In this document: positions 39,879 through 44,166 of the stretch, one piece after another
Position numbering within the stretch: position 1 is the first letter of the stretch
Layout of the letters: every line of letters starts with the position of its first letter
DNA from: Paulinella micropora
Lineage: Eukaryota; Cercozoa; Imbricatea; Euglyphida
DNA: 44,166 nt
Assembly (NCBI GenBank): GCA_009731375.1
Contig: BJOX01000249.1
Span: forward strand, 707,602 to 751,767
Direction of reading: 5' to 3'
Translations under genes and position numbers: made by a program
Notes under the pieces: model-generated
Told to the model about the DNA's origin: nothing
Seen by the model: only the letters and a program-made list of their open reading frames with translations
The model's database searches: none

Positions 39879-40119
39879 TAGGGGCAGACTGCGCTGCGAC
39901 GAGCGCCTTGCGTCGGAGGCCGCAGCTGGCTCTCGCCCTTCCCACGTCATAGAAAGGCTCGCTGCCCCGTATCTGGGGCGTTGGCACAAACGCTGTCCTC
40001 CCTTTGATTTGTCCAGCGCTAGGCGTGGCGAGCGTGCAGAGGGAGGGGCGCTGGCCTGGATCCGCTCAGGGCAAGCGGGGTGCTTGTGTGTGCCCGTACA
40101 TGTCAGCCCGAGTGTCGAC
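39879..40119. other. Stretch upstream of Sel1 gene 3, no supported gene
   Basis: Open frames exist on both strands but have no recognisable domain or conserved start. It probably contains the divergent promoters of the Sel1 gene and of the small plus-strand gene that follows. Confidence 0.4.
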
Positions 40120-40320
40120 CATGGCAAATAGCACACGGAGCAGGTGCTGCCCACGTATATCCACAAGAGCAATGCTGTGTCAGTAATTCTGGGCTCAGCC
40201 TACTTGCACCTGCGCTGTCTGGACGACGACTGCGAAGAGGTTTCTAAAAAAACCAAGATCCTTTTGCCGTTTTGGGCTAGGGATGAGGTCCTGGGTCTGC
40301 TGGCCCAGACCCAAAAGTAA
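40120..40320 (+). pseudogene. Small broken reading frame of unknown function
   Basis: An ATG at about 40121 opens MANSTRSRCC and stops after 21 codons. In another frame, after TAG 40129-40131, a coding-like stretch runs to TAA 40318-40320 with LPTYIHKSNAVSVILGSAYL, LRCLDDDCEEVSKKT and LLPFWARDEVLGLLAQ. A one-base shift close to the ATG, or a nonsense TAG in a longer frame, would explain this. No family is recognised. It is followed by a gap that could hide more sequence. Confidence 0.35.
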
Positions 40321-41151
40321 AAACAGCGCAGGACAGTGCCAAAAAACCTTTCTTCTTTGGGGTTGGAATGGGGGGGGGNNNNNNNNNNNNNNNNNNNNNN
40401 NNNNNNNNNNNNNNNNNNNNNNNNNNNNNNNNNNNNNNNNNNNNNNNNNNNNNNNNNNNNNNNNNNNNNNNNNNNNNNNNNNNNNNNNNNNNNNNNNNNN
40501 NNNNNNNNNNNNNNNNNNNNNNNNNNNNNNNNNNNNNNNNNNNNNNNNNNNNNNNNNNNNNNNNNNNNNNNNNNNNNNNNNNNNNNNNNNNNNNNNNNNN
40601 NNNNNNNNNNNNNNNNNNNNNNNNNNNNNNNNNNNNNNNNNNNNNNNNNNNNNNNNNNNNNNNNNNNNNNNNNNNNNNNNNNNNNNNNNNNNNNNNNNNN
40701 NNNNNNNNNNNNNNNNNNNNNNNNNNNNNNNNNNNNNNNNNNNNNNNNNNNNNNNNNNNNNNNNNNNNNNNNNNNNNNNNNNNNNNNNNNNNNNNNNNNN
40801 NNNNNNNNNNNNNNNNNNNNNNNNNNNNNNNNNNNNNNNNNNNNNNNNNNNNNNNNNNNNNNNNNNNNNNNNNNNNNNNNNNNNNNNNNNNNNNNNNNNN
40901 NNNNNNNNNNNNNNNNNNNNNNNNNNNNNNNNNNNNNNNNNNNNNNNNNNNNNNNNNNNNNNNNNNNNNNNNNNNNNNNNNNNNNNNNNNNNNNNNNNNN
41001 NNNNNNNNNNNNNNNNNNNNNNNNNNNNNNNNNNNGGAGGAGAAGAGTGAGAGGGGGGGTAGGGGGGCTCCCTCCCCCTCCCCCCCACGCTCTTTCTCTC
41101 GCCCTGAGGAGAGAGAGAGGGAGGAAGGGGGGCGGTAGGATCGAGGGCAAA
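40321..41151. other. Assembly gap between the small broken frame and the RPB10-like gene
   Basis: Bases 40379-41035 are N (657). G-rich sequence lies on the left, and GGAGG/CCCTCC-rich sequence with (GA)n on the right. A small gene could be missing. Confidence 0.95.
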
Positions 41152-41469
41152 ATGTCTCTGGCCCCGCTGGTTTGTATCTCTTGTAATAAACCCTTGAGCG
41201 GCTTACTTCCGGTGTATCTGGAATTGAAGAAGGAAAGTTTTACAACTGCAGAAGCGCAGGACTGTCTTGGGTTGCAATGCGAGTGCTGTCGTAGTGCCGT
41301 GTTGACGGTTAGCAACAGTGGTGAAGAGTCGGTTTTGCGGCGAGGTTTGCAGAGGCTGTATCTGCAAGTAGCAACTGCTCCAGATGGAAATAACGTGGAC
41401 ACCGCAGAACGCACGCTACGTGGAAGTAGCGCCGGCCCCGGAGGGCATGCAGCCGATCCGGCAGGGTGA
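41152..41469 (+). CDS. RPB10-like (RNA polymerase subunit N) protein
   Basis: 105 residues from ATG 41152 to TGA 41467-41469. The zinc-binding Cys spacing matches the RPB10/RpoN family: CISC (Cys8, Cys11) near the N-terminus and CECCR (Cys45, Cys46) after LPVYLELKKESFTTAEAQDC. The Leu-Gly before the CC pair (DCLGLQCECCR) matches the family's 'ALGL..YCCRR' region. RPB10 is a small core-assembly subunit of DNA-directed RNA polymerases I-III, and nucleocytoviruses carry homologues. The usual length is about 65-80 residues; the last 30 here overlap the next gene and may be read-on. This implies a virus that encodes its own transcription machinery. Confidence 0.75.
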   Translation: MSLAPLVCISCNKPLSGLLPVYLELKKESFTTAEAQDCLGLQCECCRSAVLTVSNSGEESVLRRGLQRLYLQVATAPDGNNVDTAERTLRGSSAGPGGHAADPAG

Positions 41470-42256
41470 CCTTATCTACACCTGCGGCGAGCTGCGCCCT
41501 GAAGAGAGCGGAGATGTGCTACGAGGCTACCGCTGGAACAGCCCGGCCATGGACAAGCAATGGCGCAAGAGAAAGGTGACCAAGACACTGCTGGGGATCA
41601 GCGACGAAGCGTTCACGCCCTCGAGCAGTAGCGACAAGCTGATACGAGTACAGACCGGGGGCTTGGCTTTTTTACCGCTGCCCCGAGCCTGCCAGCTAAG
41701 CCTGTTCTCCTACGGCTCGTCGGTATTGGTGCAGGAGGCCATTGAAGAGCAGTCTTTAGTCGGCCGCCGGGGCCGGCAGGCGGGCGGTGCTTTGGCGGAG
41801 CCCTTGCTGAAGCCCTGGTCAAAGCCAGACCTACTGTTGTGTACCAAGGGGGAGCCCGACCGGGACGCGCTGGAGCAGGTGCGCCGGCCAACACTGGACT
41901 GCTTTAGGTTACCGCCCAATGGCGATTTTTACCGGTGCGATGGGAATTTCTTTGAAAACAAGCTAGCTCAGGAAAAAGAAGAAAAATACCGGAACGGAAT
42001 GCTAGAATACGCGAAAGCGTGGATTTATTGTATTTTGCAACAGCCCGAACTACAGAAAAAGCAAAATGCGGAGATTGCCGCCATCATGGGTCGGCTGGCG
42101 TGCTGGTGGATCGATCTGCTCCGACGGCACCCGCACGTGTTACCCCCGGGCTATGTGTGCCTGGGGATGGTCAGGGGCCACTTTGAGGACCGCCACGCGT
42201 TGGCCGTAGAGCTAACTAGGTCTACCTGGAGCAAGAATCCGGTGCGTCAGATCTAG
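41384..42256 (+). CDS. Protein of unknown function overlapping the RPB10-like gene
   Basis: 290 residues from ATG 41384 (MEITWTPQNARYVEVAPAPE) to TAG 42254-42256. The start lies 86 bases inside the RPB10-like frame. Segments include GDLIYTCGELRPEESGDVLR, RKVTKTLLGISDEAFTPSSS, PNGDFYRCDGNFFENKLAQE and LACWWIDLLRRHPHVLPPGY. No catalytic motif or family is recognised. It is predicted soluble and helix-rich at the C-terminus. It converges on the SNF2 gene, whose frame-shifted end lies 12 bases away. A fusion with the RPB10-like frame by frameshift cannot be excluded. Confidence 0.65.
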   Translation: MEITWTPQNARYVEVAPAPEGMQPIRQGDLIYTCGELRPEESGDVLRGYRWNSPAMDKQWRKRKVTKTLLGISDEAFTPSSSSDKLIRVQTGGLAFLPLPRACQLSLFSYGSSVLVQEAIEEQSLVGRRGRQAGGALAEPLLKPWSKPDLLLCTKGEPDRDALEQVRRPTLDCFRLPPNGDFYRCDGNFFENKLAQEKEEKYRNGMLEYAKAWIYCILQQPELQKKQNAEIAAIMGRLACWWIDLLRRHPHVLPPGYVCLGMVRGHFEDRHALAVELTRSTWSKNPVRQI

Positions 42257-42267
42257 TAGCTAGGGGT

Positions 42268-44166
42268 TCAGTTGAAGTACTCTGTCTCGCACAGCAGGCC
42301 CTCGCTGGCCAGTGCGGCCTGATCTAGAAAGTCAGCCTGGTTCTTGATTTTGCTAGTATTTAGGGCCCACTGTTTTCTTTCAATAAAGTGTCAAGTAACA
42401 GAATCACAATACGCACGTGCCGGCGCTGGCCCATCCGGCAAGCGCGTTTTTCGGCCTGCAGTAAATCGCTACCGGACCAGGTCAGCTGAAAGAAGAAAAC
42501 GTGGTCGGCCGCCGCGAGATTCAAGCCCTTGCCGACCGCGCGAATGCTGAGCACGGCCGCTCGGCACCGGGGGTTCTGCTGGAATCTCTGGATCAGGCCG
42601 GCGCGCTGGCTCTGGGGTGTTGCGCCGTTGAGCGCCACAAAGTATTTCCCAGGGTCCGCTTTGTGCGGCCAGACCAGCTCTCGCAGCCACTGCTGCAGCA
42701 AGTCCCAGAAGTCTGCGTTATCGCAGAAGAGCAGGCACTTGTGCTTGGCCTTGCGGTCGCGCAGCAGGGGCACGACTTTTTCCGTAAAGTAGCGCTTGGC
42801 TATTTTCTGCTTGACGCGTTTGGACTCGTTGTAGCAGCGGCTGAAGGTGACCAGGCGGCACAGGTCGGGCCTCCCCGCCCTTGCACCGCCGGCTGTGTGT
42901 TCGAACCTGCGCCGCTTGGTTGCACGGGGGCTCGCGGCGCCATCATCGCGCGCGTCACCGCCTGCGCCGCTGTCCCTGGTGGGGGCAACCAGGCCCCCAT
43001 ATTCAGCCAGCACGTTAGTCGCCTCGCGGGCTATTGCTATGCCCTCTCTTTGCCTAGCAAAGAGAGGGCTAGCGGCCTGCGCGGGGGTGGTCGCGGCGGC
43101 CGCCGACGTCGTCGTCGTGGTGAGGGGGGGTTCGGCTTGCAGACCACCTGCACCTTCAGCGTGCTCTAGCTGCTGGGCTAGTTCTGGCAGCTCGGACTTG
43201 TCACGCAGCCACAGCTCCGCCAGAAAGTCGGCTTGGAACGCCGAGGGCTTAAAAATTACCACCCTCCGTTCAAACGTAAACTCCCCGTGCCGCTCCGGGG
43301 GAGGCAAGGGGGCCGCCCCGGCGCGCGCACGTACCAGACGCCCACAGCCCTGCCCCAGCTCGCCCCCGGTAAAGAGGCACAGACGTTCCAGGGCAGAGCA
43401 CAGCTCCGAAAGGTTGGAGCTCCCGCTCGTATCGAGTGCATACAAGGGCTTCTTACGCACCCGGTCGTAGCCCCGCCGCACTTCTTTGCCCGCGCAGTAG
43501 CGCATCACAAACCGCCGGTAGGTTAAACCAATCGCACGCAAACCCTCGGGGCACAGCAGGGCCAGCTGCGGCCATAGCTGCACGGTACGATTGGCGGGGG
43601 TTCCTGTTAGGCACAGGCAGTAGGGCACCCTGCCCGCGTGGAAGACCGCCTGGGCCATCAGCGTGGTTTGCGACCTGGGGGTCTGCAGACAGTGACTCTC
43701 GTCCAGGATGGCGGTGCCCAGCTGTGCCTCTTGCAGGCGTCCGCTCTTGTACAGGTTCAGGGCCATCTGGTACGACATGACGTAGATCAGCGCTCCCGGC
43801 ACCGGAAAGCGGTCACGGCCCTCGGCGATCAGGCACAGGTGCGTTCCGCCAGCCCCCTCAGCCCCCTCGGGCGCCTGCGGCGCGTCCCGTTGCTGCCGGT
43901 AGACTTCCGGCCGGTGCCGCATACCCAACCAGCGCTCGGCCTCCTGTATCCAATGAAAGCAGTTGGAGCTAGGCGACAGAACCAGGGCTGGCAGGCTTCT
44001 CTGCTCGAACCCGCGGGCTCTCTTAAGAAAGGACAACGCGATGGCAGTCTTGCCTACGCCTGGCAGCAAGCCCAGCAACGCTCGCCGCCGCTCCAGGCAG
44101 TAGCGTACGGCTCTCTCTTGCAATTCGTTCAATCGGCGTCCGTGCGGTGTGGCCGCCGGAGCGGCT
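42268..44166 (-). CDS. SNF2-family helicase, 5' end outside the window, frameshifted 3' end
   Basis: The frame is open to the right window edge, so the N-terminus is missing; the first visible canonical part is LNELQERAVRYCLERRRALL. Motifs: LLGLLPGVGKTAIAL (Walker A), AILDESHCL (DEAH-type box), CLTGTPANRTVQLWPQL, CLLFCDNADFWDLLQQWL, VALNGATPQSQRAGLIQRFQ, AVGKGLNLAAADHVFFFQLT and QAEKRACRMGQRRHV (motif VI). The short, insert-poor core is closest to the SMARCAL1/ZRANB3 (annealing helicase) type. A Pro/Ala-rich insertion at about 330-420 is unusual. The main frame stops with TAA at 42360, but a second frame from about 42375 continues to TGA 42268 with coding-like SKIKNQADFLDQAALASEGL. A shift in the A-rich stretch near 42372-42385 is therefore likely. 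It probably acts in DNA repair or fork restart. Confidence 0.85.

Noticed and set aside
9679-44166. Alternative genetic code for the viral part
   Set aside because: TAA, TAG and TGA all end clearly supported genes; the in-frame stops are few and better explained by decay or error.

Overview
The window is a eukaryotic nuclear scaffold made of two unlike parts joined across assembly gaps. Bases 1-5189 hold an intron-rich cellular gene, the translation initiation factor subunit eIF3i. Its introns are short (about 54-120 nt) with GT-AG borders, one is GC-AG, and several are inflated by tri- and tetranucleotide microsatellites. Bases 5190-9551 are AT-rich, non-genic DNA: a small hairpin element, a short unrecognised reading frame, a 13-bp minisatellite with an inverted tail, and a (TTTA)n tract. 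A 1,386-base block of the satellite occurs twice. The organism cannot be named from the sequence; a protist or alga with a microsatellite-rich genome fits.

From about 9.68 kb to the right edge the character changes. Genes are packed on both strands, mostly intronless, GC-rich, and several overlap tail to tail or head to tail. They are separated by poly-G/poly-C tracts, many of which contain gaps. The recognisable genes form a large-DNA-virus toolkit: an archaeo-eukaryotic primase (AEP) fused to a herpesvirus UL9-like superfamily 2 helicase, a second AEP primase, an ERCC4/XPF-type nuclease, a PD-(D/E)XK nuclease, an SNF2 helicase and an RPB10-like RNA polymerase subunit. With them sit three polytopic (about seven-span) membrane proteins, two smaller membrane proteins, a secreted Thr/Pro-rich mucin-like protein, three Sel1-repeat proteins, a C2H2 zinc-finger protein and several orphans. 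This gene mix points to an endogenous or co-assembled nucleocytovirus-, mirus- or herpes-like genome. No capsid, packaging or DNA polymerase gene lies in the window, so the lineage stays open.

Layout of the viral part: 9.7-10.0 kb direct repeat; 10.2-15.0 kb orphans and the ERCC4 nuclease; 15.2-25.1 kb membrane/surface cluster with the PD-(D/E)XK nuclease; 25.4-25.7 kb palindromic, origin-like element; 25.7-30.7 kb primase-helicase; 30.8-31.5 kb three-copy tandem repeat; 32.4-39.9 kb a segment bounded by two inverted Sel1 genes and carrying the second primase, an orphan and the zinc-finger gene; 41.1-44.2 kb RPB10-like, orphan and SNF2 genes.

Many viral genes are damaged. There is an in-frame TAA inside the helicase domain, in-frame TAGs in one membrane protein and in a coiled-coil protein, and frameshifts in at least five genes. 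The second primase and one Sel1 gene are fused tail to tail at a breakpoint near 32,862. This suggests a decaying integrated copy, although some frameshifts fall in homopolymers and could be sequencing errors.
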